From Kingella negevensis (GTDB taxonomy: Bacteria; Pseudomonadota; Gammaproteobacteria; Burkholderiales; Neisseriaceae): DNA of 64,000 nucleotides. The notes below the pieces were generated by a model. The model saw only the letters and a program-made list of their open reading frames with translations, was not told the origin of the DNA and did no database searches. How positions within the stretch are numbered: the first letter of the stretch is position 1; the number at the start of each line of letters is the position of its first letter. A program made the position numbers and the translations under genes. The stretch spans positions 558,001 through 622,000 of the forward strand of contig NZ_CP123448.1 in NCBI RefSeq assembly GCF_030177895.1, in the 5' to 3' direction. Shown one piece after another: positions 1 to 8,656 of the stretch.

Positions 1-1447
1 AAATCATGTTACCCATTGCACCACCCACAGATTGCAGAGCCAAAATCAGTGTTACAGATAAACCTGTGTCAGTCGCAATTTGTTGTTGAATCGCACCAAA
101 TGTCAGGTTAGACACAGTATTTGAACCTGAGAAGAATGCGCCGATTGCACCCAAGTATGGCGAGAAGTAAATCCAGTTATCGCCAGCCATTGCAGCAAAT
201 TCTTTACCGATGATTTTCACCATAGACGCATCGCCACCGACCATCATCAGTTTCACCATAATCAACGCGCCCATCAAAGCTAACAATGGTTTGTTGGTTT
301 GATGAATGGTTGCCACATAGAACGCCCATGCGTCTTTGAATTTGGTTTTATACAACACAATGCAAATCCAAACGGTGAACACAAACGGAATCCATGCTGG
401 GACATACAATGTTTGGTATTTCTCTGAAACCGCTTCGCCGAAGATGTTGGCAAATACAATCGTTAAAGATTGGGTTACAGTGATGTCGCTCAAACCAGGT
501 AAAGAGAAGCTGAACCATGGGGTTGTGCTGGTCAAAATTGCTTTCAAGCCCAGTTGTTTAATGCGTGTTACCACCAGCATACCAATCAGCATACCCAACG
601 GTGCTAAGGCTTTTAACACTTGACCCAAAGGCACTTTTTCCAAGTTTTTGTCTTTTTGGTGGTCTTTGCTCAAGCCCCAACCTTTGTTCGCAGCAAATAC
701 AGACACACCCAAACCAATCGCACCAGCTACCAAAGATGGGAATTCTTCATTCACTTGCGCCAGCAACACATAAGGAATCGTGCAAGAGAATACGGCGATT
801 GCCACAAAACCTAAGTTTTTCTTTACTTCTTCCCAAGGAACGATGAAGCACAAACCAATCACAGGAACAATAAGACCAGCAGCGAAGTGCATAATCCCTG
901 TTTGTCTACCGATTGACAAAATATCTTCAGGGCTCAAATTCAATGGTGCAAAACCGAACCAAGTTGGCGTCCCCACTGCACCAAAAGACACAGGCACAGA
1001 GTTCATCACCAGCGTGAAAATCGCCACTTTCAACGGATTAAAGCCCAAGCTCATCAAGATTGGCGCAGCAATCGCAGCAGGCGTACCGAAACCTGAAGCC
1101 CCTTCAATCATAAACGCAAACGACCAACCAATAATCATCAATTGCGCTACAGGATTTGGGCTAATCGTTGCCAACCATTTGCGAATCACATCGATACAAC
1201 CTGTGGTTTCCATCATGCGGTTAAACATAATCGCCCCGAAAATCACAGTAATCGGCGTGAGCGTGGAAACCAGCCCCGAAGCCACCGTGGCGTTGAGCAA
1301 CATAAATTTATCGCCAAAATACGCAATCTTAATCACATAAATCAACGCAGCCACCAAAGGCAATGCAATATAAGACGGCATACTGTTTTTTTTCACCATC
1401 AGCCAAATCAGCAACACAATGGGAAAAATGCTGAGAAAGAGTGCCAT
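1..1447 (-). CDS. lctP: L-lactate permease (LctP/LldP family), 3' end cut by window
   Basis: Reading the minus strand from the ATG at 1447 gives about 482 uninterrupted codons that run off the left edge, so roughly the last 50 residues are missing compared with the usual 530-550. The protein is highly hydrophobic with many membrane segments and starts MALFLSIFPIVLLIWL. Family signatures visible include MIEGASGFGTPAA near residue 116, GTPTWFG further on and FFSGSNTVSNLTFG near the cut end. LctP proteins import L-lactate, and often D-lactate or glycolate, by proton symport across the inner membrane. This suits a mucosal bacterium that lives on host lactate. A purine-rich GAGAGGA lies 9 bases before the start. 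No partner gene is visible inside the window. Lactate is inferred as substrate from the family. Confidence 0.9.
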   Translation of the reverse strand, partial: MALFLSIFPIVLLIWLMVKKNSMPSYIALPLVAALIYVIKIAYFGDKFMLLNATVASGLVSTLTPITVIFGAIMFNRMMETTGCIDVIRKWLATISPNPVAQLMIIGWSFAFMIEGASGFGTPAAIAAPILMSLGFNPLKVAIFTLVMNSVPVSFGAVGTPTWFGFAPLNLSPEDILSIGRQTGIMHFAAGLIVPVIGLCFIVPWEEVKKNLGFVAIAVFSCTIPYVLLAQVNEEFPSLVAGAIGLGVSVFAANKGWGLSKDHQKDKNLEKVPLGQVLKALAPLGMLIGMLVVTRIKQLGLKAILTSTTPWFSFSLPGLSDITVTQSLTIVFANIFGEAVSEKYQTLYVPAWIPFVFTVWICIVLYKTKFKDAWAFYVATIHQTNKPLLALMGALIMVKLMMVGGDASMVKIIGKEFAAMAGDNWIYFSPYLGAIGAFFSGSNTVSNLTFGAIQQQIATDTGLSVTLILALQSVGGAMGNMI

Positions 1448-1776
1448 AATTCAATTCCTCTCGTTTTAATGATTATTAAAAATGTAAAGCAGAGTAAAAA
1501 AACGTTTACATACGAAACGATAAGCGAACTTTATGTAATTACGTGTAGCTTGTCAAGTTATCAGAATTATCTAATAAAACAAAGCTAATGATTAAATTAC
1601 ATAGTTTTAAGGGGGGATTGATTTTTTACAAATTTAAGAAACTAAATTTTTTGTTAAGATTAATTTTTAATTAATTGAAACATATAGATATTTATTTGTA
1701 ACAATTTATTACAAATAAGAAAATTACAACGTTATAAAATTACATAATGAAAAAATAGCATTTTCTACACAAAAAA

Positions 1777-1803
1777 GCAGCCTGAAAATTTCTTTCAGGC
1801 TGC
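1777..1803 (-). terminator. Uptake-sequence inverted pair acting as terminator
   Basis: GCAGCCTGAAA and its reverse complement TTTCAGGCTGC flank a 5-base loop. On the minus strand the stem is followed by a run of six T. The position is downstream of the ubiJ-like gene, which suits a rho-independent terminator made of paired uptake sequences, as is common in Neisseriaceae. Confidence 0.75.
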
Positions 1804-1821
1804 AAAAATGATTATTTTGCC

Positions 1822-1938
1822 CAAGGTGCACCATTATCAAATAGCTTAAGATACCTTTCCCATTTAATTTTTTTTAGACCATTCTGTCGCATATCCTAAA
1901 TAACCGCATGGCTAACTGACTTAGCTACACCTATCTTT
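1822..1938 (-). pseudogene. Short decayed gene remnant, function unknown
   Basis: On the minus strand, directly after the ubiJ-like stop codon, a frame reads IGVAKSVSHAVI and then meets TAG. A second frame continues GYATEWSKK, and after a run of eight A at 1868-1875 a third frame gives IKWERYLKLFDNGAPWAK and a stop. Joining the pieces gives a plausible 40-residue protein end, which suggests the 3' tail of a gene whose 5' part is gone. I do not recognise the family. It could also be chance, because the pieces are short. Confidence 0.3.
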
Positions 1939-1940
1939 CT

Positions 1941-2495
1941 TTAGGCTGCATCATGATGTTCTCTCAATCGCTTTTCCAGTCTACTGATACGCTTATTCGC
2001 CCGTTCCAATTCCTTTTTCACTGAAGACAACTGTGCCAATAATTCCTGTTCACGCGCCGTAGGTTGATTCGCAGCCTGAAACATCAAAAACTGCCCCACG
2101 CCCTGCAACACGCGCCCCCACTTATTCGCTGCACCCAGCCAACGCTCTAGTGTTTCATCTCCTAAAATTTCACGAAAATCCTGCAACGGAAAATAGCGAA
2201 TCGCTGCGCAACGCAAAAAAATATTCATGCCCAATTCCATATCGCCCTCAATCGCAAAATCGCTGAAACTCGGCATTTTTCCCTGCAAAATTTCAGGCAG
2301 CACATCGCGGTTCGCCACCAATGCCGTGTTAGGTGATTTGTGCGTAAACTCCAGTAAACCCACCGCATTGATACGCCCCACCATTTTCAGGCTGCCTGAA
2401 GAAAGACCAATCACAATGCCGTTATACCCCGACAATTCTTGGCGAACCTCGGGGTTTTGCTGCAAAACGTGATTGATAAGATTTAAAAATAACAT
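1941..2495 (-). CDS. SCP2-domain protein, UbiJ-like ubiquinone biosynthesis factor
   Basis: I use the ATG at 2495 (MLFLNLINHVLQQ) rather than the longer open frame from 2534, because it overlaps the hpt stop by only a few bases and begins the conserved domain. The product is 184 residues. Residues 1-105 resemble an SCP2 lipid-binding fold, with GSLKMVG and the typical FAIEGDMELGMNIF stretch. The last 40 residues (EQELLAQLSSVKKELERANK and onward) form a charged coiled coil. That layout and length match UbiJ, which in E. coli binds lipid intermediates for the Ubi hydroxylase complex and pairs with UbiK through its coiled coil. Co-translation with hpt is likely from the overlap. Assignment to UbiJ is inference from architecture. 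Confidence 0.65.
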   Translation of the reverse strand: MLFLNLINHVLQQNPEVRQELSGYNGIVIGLSSGSLKMVGRINAVGLLEFTHKSPNTALVANRDVLPEILQGKMPSFSDFAIEGDMELGMNIFLRCAAIRYFPLQDFREILGDETLERWLGAANKWGRVLQGVGQFLMFQAANQPTAREQELLAQLSSVKKELERANKRISRLEKRLREHHDAA

Positions 2496-2497
2496 GA

Positions 2498-3052
2498 TTA
2501 TTTCATCGCATAAATTGCGCCTAAATTGCGCCACATTTGTTTCGCGTCCATGCCGTAGCCAAACACATAACGGTCAGGCACATCTAAGCCTACATAGTCC
2601 GCATACATCGGTTTTTCTTCGCTCAATAATTTATTGGCAAATACCGCCGTGCGGCAAGATTTCGCACCCATCTTATTGATAATAGACACAATTTCAAACA
2701 TCGTAGTACCCTTGTCCAAAATATCGTCCAAAATCAACACATCACGCCCAGCCACATTGTGCGGCTCACGCAACCAGTCAAACATACCGCCTTCCAGTTT
2801 GTTGCCATAGCGTGAAATATGAATGTAGTCAAAATCTAACGGAAAACGCAGCAACGGCAACAACTTACCCGTAAACACCGCCGCGCCGCCCATCACTGCC
2901 AACACCAGCGGATAGCTATCGCTCAAATCGCGAGAAATATCCTCTGCCATACGTTGCAACGCCAATTCACACTGAGTTTCATCGTGAATTAACTGAGCGT
3001 TTTGCAGCAAATTTTGTGCTTCTTCGTAACGGAATTTCAATTCTGCATTCAT
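2498..3052 (-). CDS. hpt: Hypoxanthine-guanine phosphoribosyltransferase
   Basis: The 184-residue product carries the purine phosphoribosyltransferase signature VLILDDILDKGTT at residues 105-117, where the two Asp bind PRPP and magnesium. AVMGGAAVF (residues 52-60) is the usual pyrophosphate loop region. The enzyme salvages hypoxanthine and guanine into IMP and GMP in the cytoplasm. Length matches bacterial Hpt (about 180). Its stop codon overlaps the start region of the ubiJ-like gene, so the two probably form a small operon. Upstream lies an uptake-sequence inverted pair that separates it from glnS. Confidence 0.93.
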   Translation of the reverse strand: MNAELKFRYEEAQNLLQNAQLIHDETQCELALQRMAEDISRDLSDSYPLVLAVMGGAAVFTGKLLPLLRFPLDFDYIHISRYGNKLEGGMFDWLREPHNVAGRDVLILDDILDKGTTMFEIVSIINKMGAKSCRTAVFANKLLSEEKPMYADYVGLDVPDRYVFGYGMDAKQMWRNLGAIYAMK

Positions 3053-3088
3053 GGTTTTTCCTTAAAAATGATGTGGTTGAGATGCTTT

Positions 3089-3121
3089 CAGGCTGCCTGA
3101 AATCATCAGGTCAGCCTGAAA
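3089..3121 (-). terminator. Uptake-sequence inverted repeats between glnS and hpt
   Basis: TTTCAGGCTGCCTGAAA followed by a near copy of the reverse arm gives a hairpin just after the glnS stop codon (3128). It is a likely glnS terminator, although the T-run is weak. Confidence 0.5.
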
Positions 3122-3127
3122 AAGGGG

Positions 3128-4813
3128 TTATTTAGCTTGCCAGTTATCTTTTAAGCCAACGGTTTTATTGAAAACAGGCATTTCACCTTGCTTGTGGTCA
3201 AAACGGTCGGTTACAAAATAGCCAGTGCGCTCAAATTGCCAACGGCTTTCAGGCGGCAAGTCGTTCACAACCGATTCCGCGTAAGCCGTGATTTCTTGCA
3301 TCGAATTTGGGTTCAAGAAATCGGTAAACGGCACATATTCGCCGTCATCGCCACGCACCGCGTCAGGACGTTCAACTGTGAATAAACGGTCGTACAAACG
3401 CACTTTAATCGGCGTAGCGTGTTCGGCAGACACCCAATGAATCACACCTTTCACTTTGCGACCTTCAGGATTTTTACCCAGCGTATCGTGGTCTAAACTA
3501 CATTTCAATTCAACAACTTGACCGTTTACGTCTTTCACGACTTCATCGCATTTAATCACATAGCTGTGGCGCAAACGCACTTCACCGCCCAACGTCAAAC
3601 GCTTCCAACCTTTTGGCGGTTCTTCGGCGAAATCGTCTTGCTCAATGTAAATGGTTGGCGAAATCGGCACATCACGCTCGCCAAATTCTTCGTGATTGGG
3701 GTGGAATGCCGCGCTACGGCTTTGCGTTTTGCCAGCTTCAAAATTTGTCAGCGTTACTTTAATCGGGTTCAGCACCGCCATTAAACGTGGCGCAGAATTT
3801 TCCAATTCTTCACGCACCGCGCCCTCTAAAACGCTCATATCGACAATATTTTCTGATTTGGAAATGCCGACACGTTTGGCGAACAAGCGCAAACCTTCAG
3901 GCGTGTAACCACGGCGGCGCATACCTGAAATGGTTGGCATGCGTGGGTCGTTCCAGCCTGAAACATGATTTTCTGTAACCAGTTGATTCAATTTGCGTTT
4001 TGATGTAATGGAATACAGCAATTCCAAACGCGAAAATTCGTATTGATGTGGTTTGCCAGTAACTGGCGTGTTTGCTACCACCCAATCGTATAATGGGCGA
4101 TGCGATTCAAATTCCAACGTACACAAAGAATGCGTAATGTTTTCAATGGCATCGGAAACAGCGTGGGTGTAATCGTACATCGGGTAAATGCACCATTTGT
4201 CGCCTGTGTTGTGGTGGTGGGCGCGGCGAATGCGGTAAATCACAGGGTCGCGCAAATTGATGTTGCCCGATGCCATGTCAATTTTCAGGCGCAACGTTTT
4301 GCTGCCGTCCGCAAATTCGCCGTTTTTCATGCGCATGAACAAGTCTAAATTTTCTTCAATGCTACGCTCACGATAAGGGCTATTTTTGCCTGCTTCGGTC
4401 AATGTGCCGCGATATTCGCGCATTTCTTCTGCCGTCAAATCGTCCACATACGCTTTGCCTTCTTTGATTAAACCAACTGCAAAATCAAAGAGTTGGTCAA
4501 AATAATCGGAAGCGTAACGCGGTTCGCCCTCCCATTGAAAGCCAAGCCATTGCACGTCTTCTTTAATGGAATCAACGTATTCTTGATTTTCTTTTTCGGG
4601 ATTAGTGTCGTCAAAGCGCAAATTGCACAAGCCGTCATACACATACGCCAAGCCAAAATTCAAGCAAATAGATTTGGCGTGCCCGATGTGCAAATAGCCG
4701 TTTGGCTCGGGCGGAAAGCGCGTTTGAATGGCGGTGTGTTTGCCTGATTGCAAATCTTCTTCAATGATTGTGCGGATAAAGTGGTTTTCCGCAAATTGGT
4801 CTTTATTTAGCAT
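3128..4813 (-). CDS. glnS: Glutaminyl-tRNA synthetase
   Basis: The 561-residue product charges tRNA-Gln with glutamine. The class I HIGH motif is inside [12 protein letters not shown] at residues 34-45. The KMSKS-type loop appears as TSKRKL near residue 269. The family pattern DDTNPEKE follows the nucleotide-binding fold, and the C-terminal half is the usual two-barrel anticodon-binding region. Length matches E. coli GlnS (554). The presence of glnS fits the beta/gamma-proteobacterial habit of charging tRNA-Gln directly. The ATG at 4813 precedes the conserved start. Uptake-sequence pairs flank the gene on both sides, so it is probably monocistronic. Confidence 0.96.
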   Translation of the reverse strand: MLNKDQFAENHFIRTIIEEDLQSGKHTAIQTRFPPEPNGYLHIGHAKSICLNFGLAYVYDGLCNLRFDDTNPEKENQEYVDSIKEDVQWLGFQWEGEPRYASDYFDQLFDFAVGLIKEGKAYVDDLTAEEMREYRGTLTEAGKNSPYRERSIEENLDLFMRMKNGEFADGSKTLRLKIDMASGNINLRDPVIYRIRRAHHHNTGDKWCIYPMYDYTHAVSDAIENITHSLCTLEFESHRPLYDWVVANTPVTGKPHQYEFSRLELLYSITSKRKLNQLVTENHVSGWNDPRMPTISGMRRRGYTPEGLRLFAKRVGISKSENIVDMSVLEGAVREELENSAPRLMAVLNPIKVTLTNFEAGKTQSRSAAFHPNHEEFGERDVPISPTIYIEQDDFAEEPPKGWKRLTLGGEVRLRHSYVIKCDEVVKDVNGQVVELKCSLDHDTLGKNPEGRKVKGVIHWVSAEHATPIKVRLYDRLFTVERPDAVRGDDGEYVPFTDFLNPNSMQEITAYAESVVNDLPPESRWQFERTGYFVTDRFDHKQGEMPVFNKTVGLKDNWQAK

Positions 4814-4832
4814 GTAAATTCTCGTAGATAAC

Positions 4833-4866
4833 GCAGCCTGAAACGCTTTCAGGCTGCCTGAAAAAA
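4833..4866 (-). terminator. Uptake-sequence hairpin after nagZ
   Basis: An inverted pair, GCAGCCTGAAA then TTTCAGGCTGCCTGAAA, lies between the nagZ stop (4927) and the glnS start (4813). It could terminate nagZ transcripts. Confidence 0.5.
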
Positions 4867-4926
4867 GGGTTCAAACGAATGCGCGTGATTGTATCAAAAG
4901 CTGACTAAAAACGCAGCCTGAAACCA

Positions 4927-6006
4927 TTAAAACGCTTCCCCCACTTTCACGCCATTTTGCACATCTTTTGGCGTGGCAAGTTCTGCGGTTAATTGTTGGG
5001 CAGCCTGAAACTCAGCCGTGTTCATCATCGCCGCCGCTTGTTCTGGTGAAACTGTGCACGCCATATTTTGCCAACGTGCTGCCAAGTTTGCATTTTCAGG
5101 CTGCCTGAAATCTTGGCGCAATTCGTCCACCAAATCAGGACGGTTGCACACCAGCACAATATCGCAGCCTGCTTCAAACGCCGCCACGCAACGCTCTTTA
5201 ATGCCACCTGCGCTGACTGCGCCTTCCATAGTCATATCATCAGAAAAAATCACGCCATTAAAGCCCAATTCGCCGCGCAACACGGTTTCCAGCCAATACG
5301 CCGAAAAACCTGCTGGCTTGTCGTCCACTTTTTGATAGACAACGTGCGCAGGCATTACCGCCGCCATACCTTGTTTTGCCAACGCAGCAAATGGCGCAAT
5401 ATCGGTTTGCAATTCCGCCCAACTGCGCTCGTCTTGCGGCAGCGTTAAATGGCTGTCGCCTGAAACAAAGCCATGTCCGGGAAAATGTTTACCACAGGTT
5501 TTCATGCCGCCTTTGTTCAGCCCTTTTTGCAACGCCAACGCTAATTCAATCACGATTTCAGGCTGCTTGTGGAAACTGCGATTGCCGATAACGGAGCATT
5601 GTTCCCAGTCCAAATCCAGCACGGGCGTGAACGATAAATCCACGCCACACGCGGCTAATTCGGTTGCCAGCACCCAGCCGATTTGCTCGGCGGCAGATTT
5701 AGCGGCGGTTTCGCCTTGTGCGTCCCACATTTCGCCGAGTACACGCATGGCGGGTAAGCGTGTGAAACCGTTGATGAAACGCTGCACGCGTCCGCCTTCG
5801 TGGTCAACGGCGATAATCAGTTCAGGCGTGCGCAAGGCCTTGATGTCTTGGCACAATTTCTTGAGTTGAGCGATGTCTTGGAAGTTGCGGCGGAATAAAA
5901 TCACACCGCCGATGGCTGGGTCTAGCAGACGTTGGCGGTCGTCTTCGGACAGTTCGTAGGCGACAATGTCTGCCATGACTGCGCCGCGTGGGAGTTGAAT
6001 GGTCAT
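4927..6006 (-). CDS. nagZ: Beta-N-acetylhexosaminidase
   Basis: The 359-residue family 3 glycoside hydrolase removes N-acetylglucosamine from anhydro-muropeptides in the cytoplasm during cell-wall recycling. The signature KHFPGHG is at residues 173-179, followed by the DSH of the mobile catalytic loop. The nucleophile region FSDDMTM is near residue 255. IIAVDHEGGRVQR at residues 64-76 is the substrate-binding strand. Length matches E. coli NagZ (341) with a slightly longer C-terminus. No signal peptide is seen. It works in the same pathway as anmK, which lies near 43 kb, so the organism recycles both sugars of the wall. Confidence 0.95.
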   Translation of the reverse strand: MTIQLPRGAVMADIVAYELSEDDRQRLLDPAIGGVILFRRNFQDIAQLKKLCQDIKALRTPELIIAVDHEGGRVQRFINGFTRLPAMRVLGEMWDAQGETAAKSAAEQIGWVLATELAACGVDLSFTPVLDLDWEQCSVIGNRSFHKQPEIVIELALALQKGLNKGGMKTCGKHFPGHGFVSGDSHLTLPQDERSWAELQTDIAPFAALAKQGMAAVMPAHVVYQKVDDKPAGFSAYWLETVLRGELGFNGVIFSDDMTMEGAVSAGGIKERCVAAFEAGCDIVLVCNRPDLVDELRQDFRQPENANLAARWQNMACTVSPEQAAAMMNTAEFQAAQQLTAELATPKDVQNGVKVGEAF

Positions 6007-6045
6007 GTTAAGTTCTCTGAATAGGTTTTCAGGCTGCCTGAAACA

Positions 6046-6294
6046 CTAAATTGGCAAAATAAATGTGATGATAATTGGATAAATCATTACCCAATATTTG
6101 ATAAAAGACTTTTGTTTCCAATCAACAATCAAACAATGCGCCAACCAAGTGGCGTAAACCAATATTGCGCCAAAAATATTGCTGATAGGCGGAATGTAAT
6201 CTGCGCCCATGCACGTTACATCTTAGCAAGCGCAAGCGGTTTGAATGGCGTCGTATTTCATTGCGGCGGCAAACAACAATAAAATCGCGCCCAT
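6046..6294 (-). pseudogene. Small membrane protein gene interrupted by an in-frame stop
   Basis: From the ATG at 6294 the minus strand reads MGAILLLFAAAMKYDAIQTA, and a TAA stops it at codon 24 (6223-6225). The same frame then stays open for 58 more codons, with two hydrophobic stretches (ISNIFGAILVYATWLAH and WVMIYPIIITFILPI), and ends with TAG at 6046. The hydrophobic pattern on both sides of the stop suggests a former protein of about 83 residues with two or three membrane spans. An alternative is a shorter gene starting at the internal ATG just after the stop (6211-6213). I do not recognise the family. It occupies most of the gap between tatD and nagZ. Confidence 0.4.
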
Positions 6295-6328
6295 CAGATT
6301 GGCTACAAAAATACCTTATATTTCATTT

Positions 6329-7108
6329 TCAGGCTGCCTGAAACGGTTTCACTTTATCAAACAAACGATAGAAATTTTCCGTTGTCGCTGCGGCAATATT
6401 TTCCAATGAATCGCTACGCAGTTGCGCCAAAAATTCGGCGGTGTGGCGCACATAAGCTGGCTCGTTTTGCTTGCCGCGATACGGCACAGGCGCGAGAAAC
6501 GGCGAATCAGTTTCCACCAAAATTCTGTCTAACGGGCAATATTGCGCGGCAGCCTGAATCTCTTTGGCGTTTTTGAACGTGAGAATGCCTGAAAACGAAA
6601 TGTAGCCGCCCATGTCTAACACGGCTTTGGCAAACGCGGTATCTTCGGTAAAACAATGGATTAGGATTTTTTCAGCTTGCTGTTCGCGCAGGATTTTGAG
6701 TGTGTCGGCGGCGGCGTCGCGTGTGTGAATAATCAGTGGCACTTGGGCGCGTTTAGCAGCCTGAATGTGCGTGATAAAGCGGTTGTGTTGCCACGTTAAA
6801 TCGCCTTTGCACCAGTGGTAATCCAAGCCTGTTTCGCCAATACCGACCACTTTGGGGTGCTGCGCGTGTTGCACCAATTCGTCTTCGCTAAATTCGGCGG
6901 CGGTTTCGCTGTCTGGGTGTACGCCTACGCTGGCGTAGATGTGTTCGTTGGTTTCGGCGATGGCAAGCACTTCGCTGAATGTTTCGCGGCTCACGCTGAT
7001 GGCGAGTGCTTGGCGAACTTGGTTGGCGGACATATTGGCGAATACTTCGGGTAGGCGTTCGGCTAGTCCTTCAAAATTGATGTGGCAGTGTGAGTCGATG
7101 AGTTGCAT
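6329..7108 (-). CDS. TatD-family metal-dependent deoxyribonuclease
   Basis: I place the start at the ATG at 7108 (MQLIDSHCHINF) rather than 7156. The metal-binding HxH then falls at residues 7 and 9, and the extra upstream codons run into an uptake-sequence hairpin. The 259-residue amidohydrolase has further ligands in GIGETGLDY, IIHTRDA, LIHCF and the VETDSPFLAPVPYRGK stretch. Family members (TatD, YcfH, YjjV) are cytoplasmic nucleases acting on DNA 3' ends or damaged DNA. The last codons and the stop are formed by an uptake sequence and encode FQAA-stop. It follows holB and pilZ in the order seen in other Neisseriaceae. Confidence 0.9.
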   Translation of the reverse strand: MQLIDSHCHINFEGLAERLPEVFANMSANQVRQALAISVSRETFSEVLAIAETNEHIYASVGVHPDSETAAEFSEDELVQHAQHPKVVGIGETGLDYHWCKGDLTWQHNRFITHIQAAKRAQVPLIIHTRDAAADTLKILREQQAEKILIHCFTEDTAFAKAVLDMGGYISFSGILTFKNAKEIQAAAQYCPLDRILVETDSPFLAPVPYRGKQNEPAYVRHTAEFLAQLRSDSLENIAAATTENFYRLFDKVKPFQAA

Positions 7109-7129
7109 GGTTTTTTGTTGAAATAATGT

Positions 7130-7172
7130 TTTCAGGCTGCTTTTGTTACTTAACAAAATGCAGCCTGAAAAT
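7130..7172 (-). terminator. Long uptake-sequence hairpin after pilZ
   Basis: AGGCTGCTTTTGTT and AACAAAATGCAGCCT pair around a short loop immediately after the pilZ stop codon (7181). The arms extend the uptake sequence by seven more paired bases, so the hairpin is strong. Confidence 0.65.
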
Positions 7173-7180
7173 TGGGAAAA

Positions 7181-7570
7181 TTATAATGTGTAAGTGGCGC
7201 GTTCGTTGTGCAATAAACCCGTCAAAATGGTTTCAAATTGCTCTTGGGCTTTCAAGCCTGATTCGTCGCTGCCAAATGCTAAACCAACGCCTTTTGGTCG
7301 TCCGCTTGCGCTTGGATTGGCGTTAATCCAGCACACGTTGGTTTTGATGAACATTTTTTCGGTTTTCGTAGAACCTACCAATTCTAATACGAGCAAAACT
7401 TCTTCGCCCATATTGAACTTGTCGTTGGTTGGCATGAACACGCCACCGTATTCCAAGAACGACATATAACTGGCGTAAATAATCGGTTTACTTTCCAAAC
7501 GCAGTTGGAGCATGCGACCTGGTGCGCCAGCAGGGGCGGCAGCAGGTTGTTGTGGAGCAGGTGCACTCAT
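7181..7570 (-). CDS. pilZ: PilZ-domain protein for type IV pilus function
   Basis: The 129-residue protein has a 20-residue Pro/Ala-rich leader and then one PilZ domain (FLEYGGVFMPT near residue 38, GVGLAFG near residue 94). The paired-arginine motif that binds cyclic-di-GMP in most PilZ domains is not evident. This matches the original pilus-type PilZ, which does not bind the nucleotide but acts with FimX/PilB in pilus assembly. It lies between holB and tatD, the arrangement known from Neisseria and Pseudomonas. This supports type IV pili, needed for DNA uptake through the abundant uptake sequences here. Identification is strong; exact function is by family. Confidence 0.88.
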   Translation of the reverse strand: MSAPAPQQPAAAPAGAPGRMLQLRLESKPIIYASYMSFLEYGGVFMPTNDKFNMGEEVLLVLELVGSTKTEKMFIKTNVCWINANPSASGRPKGVGLAFGSDESGLKAQEQFETILTGLLHNERATYTL

Positions 7571-7591
7571 GTTGATTTCCTTTAATATCGC

Positions 7592-8563
7592 TTATCTCAA
7601 AGCGGTTAAATAGTTGCTTAATAAATATTCAGCCTGCATTTTAACATTCAAGCTGTGATGTCCGTAAGGGTGTAAGTGGTTCAGGCAGCCTGAAAATTGA
7701 AAAAGTGTGGCAGGATTGGTTTTTATGGCGACAGTTTTAGCGGCTTCAGCGCGGTGTGGGTAATACAACGGCGGCATATTTTGCGCGGCAAGTTGCACAT
7801 CTATCGTCCATTTTTGTAACCAGTCTAGCAGCACGGCAAGCGGTAATTTGTTTTTATCAAACTCAGCAGCGTAATCCAAAATGGCGAGCAATCGGGGAGC
7901 TGCGAGCAAATCCAGCAGTTTTTCGCGCAAGGTATCTTGTTCAGGCTGCAGGGTGAACAGGGGTGCGCCGCTGTGAAATGCGAGCAGTTGTTCGGCGTTT
8001 GGGCAATGTTGTCCGCGCAAATAATCTAGGGCGACATCGTAAGCAGGGGCAGGCAATAAGAGTTGTCGGCAACGGCTTTTGATGGTGGGCAACACGCGAT
8101 CTTTGTTGTGCGTAATCAGCAAAAAAATCACGGCTTCTGGCGGTTCTTCTAGCATTTTGAGCAAGGCGTTGGCAGCCTGAACATTTAAACTTTCGGCTGG
8201 CGTGATTAACACGACGCGCCGTCCGCCGCGTACTGATGATTGAGTGAGCGGCTCTAATATGTTGCGAACTTCGTCAATTTTGATTTGCTGAAGTTTTTTG
8301 CTGCCTGTTTCGCTTTCAGGCTGCTCTGGTGTGAGCGCGTAAAAGTCTGGGTGTGCGCCTTGCAAAAATAAGTGGCAAGACGGGCAAGTGCCGCAAGGTT
8401 GGTGCGTGTGGCTGGGGTTTTCGCATAATAAGGATTGGGCGAAATGTCGAGCAAAGGCGGTTTTGCCTGTGTTGGCTTTGCCTGTGAACAGCCATGCGTT
8501 GGGCTGATTTTGCCAATAGGCGGTCAGTTGTTGCCATGTAGGTTCGTGCCAAGGGTAAATCAT
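7592..8563 (-). CDS. holB: DNA polymerase III delta' subunit
   Basis: The 323-residue clamp-loader subunit has a P-loop GKANTGKTAF at residues 28-37. It also has the zinc-binding cysteine cluster CGTCPSC with a preceding Cys around residues 47-62, and the sensor-type LLKMLEEPPE. Delta' is the stator of the clamp loader that places the sliding clamp on DNA. Length matches the family (about 330). It is the first gene of a minus-strand group holB-pilZ-tatD, with a 21-base gap to pilZ. The thymidylate kinase gene (tmk), often directly upstream in relatives, is not here; tmRNA takes that place. Confidence 0.93.
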   Translation of the reverse strand: MIYPWHEPTWQQLTAYWQNQPNAWLFTGKANTGKTAFARHFAQSLLCENPSHTHQPCGTCPSCHLFLQGAHPDFYALTPEQPESETGSKKLQQIKIDEVRNILEPLTQSSVRGGRRVVLITPAESLNVQAANALLKMLEEPPEAVIFLLITHNKDRVLPTIKSRCRQLLLPAPAYDVALDYLRGQHCPNAEQLLAFHSGAPLFTLQPEQDTLREKLLDLLAAPRLLAILDYAAEFDKNKLPLAVLLDWLQKWTIDVQLAAQNMPPLYYPHRAEAAKTVAIKTNPATLFQFSGCLNHLHPYGHHSLNVKMQAEYLLSNYLTALR

Positions 8564-8606
8564 GTTTTCAGGCTGCCTGATTTGGAAAAATAAGTGTCGC
8601 CATTAT

Positions 8607-8652
8607 AAAGGCTTTTCAGACAGCCTGAAAGCAAGTATAATCAGTATTCTTC
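8607..8652 (+). promoter_or_regulatory. Probable ssrA promoter
   Basis: A perfect TATAAT lies at 8636-8641, about 16 bases before the mature tmRNA 5' end, preceded by a weak -35 region that overlaps an uptake-like sequence (cagacagcctgaaa). Confidence 0.55.
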
Positions 8653-8656
8653 ATTT

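Larger units (their letters stand above)
1448..1940. other. AT-rich intergenic region with one uptake-sequence terminator and a gene remnant
   Basis: About 490 bases without an intact gene. Positions 1448-1770 are strongly AT-rich and contain the lctP promoter region; I see no clear operator. An inverted uptake-sequence pair occupies 1777-1803. A short decayed reading frame follows at about 1822-1938 (separate entry). Confidence 0.6.

Noticed and set aside
780..1340. 186-codon frame on the plus strand
   Set aside because: It is antisense to the lactate permease gene, which has a clear family pattern.
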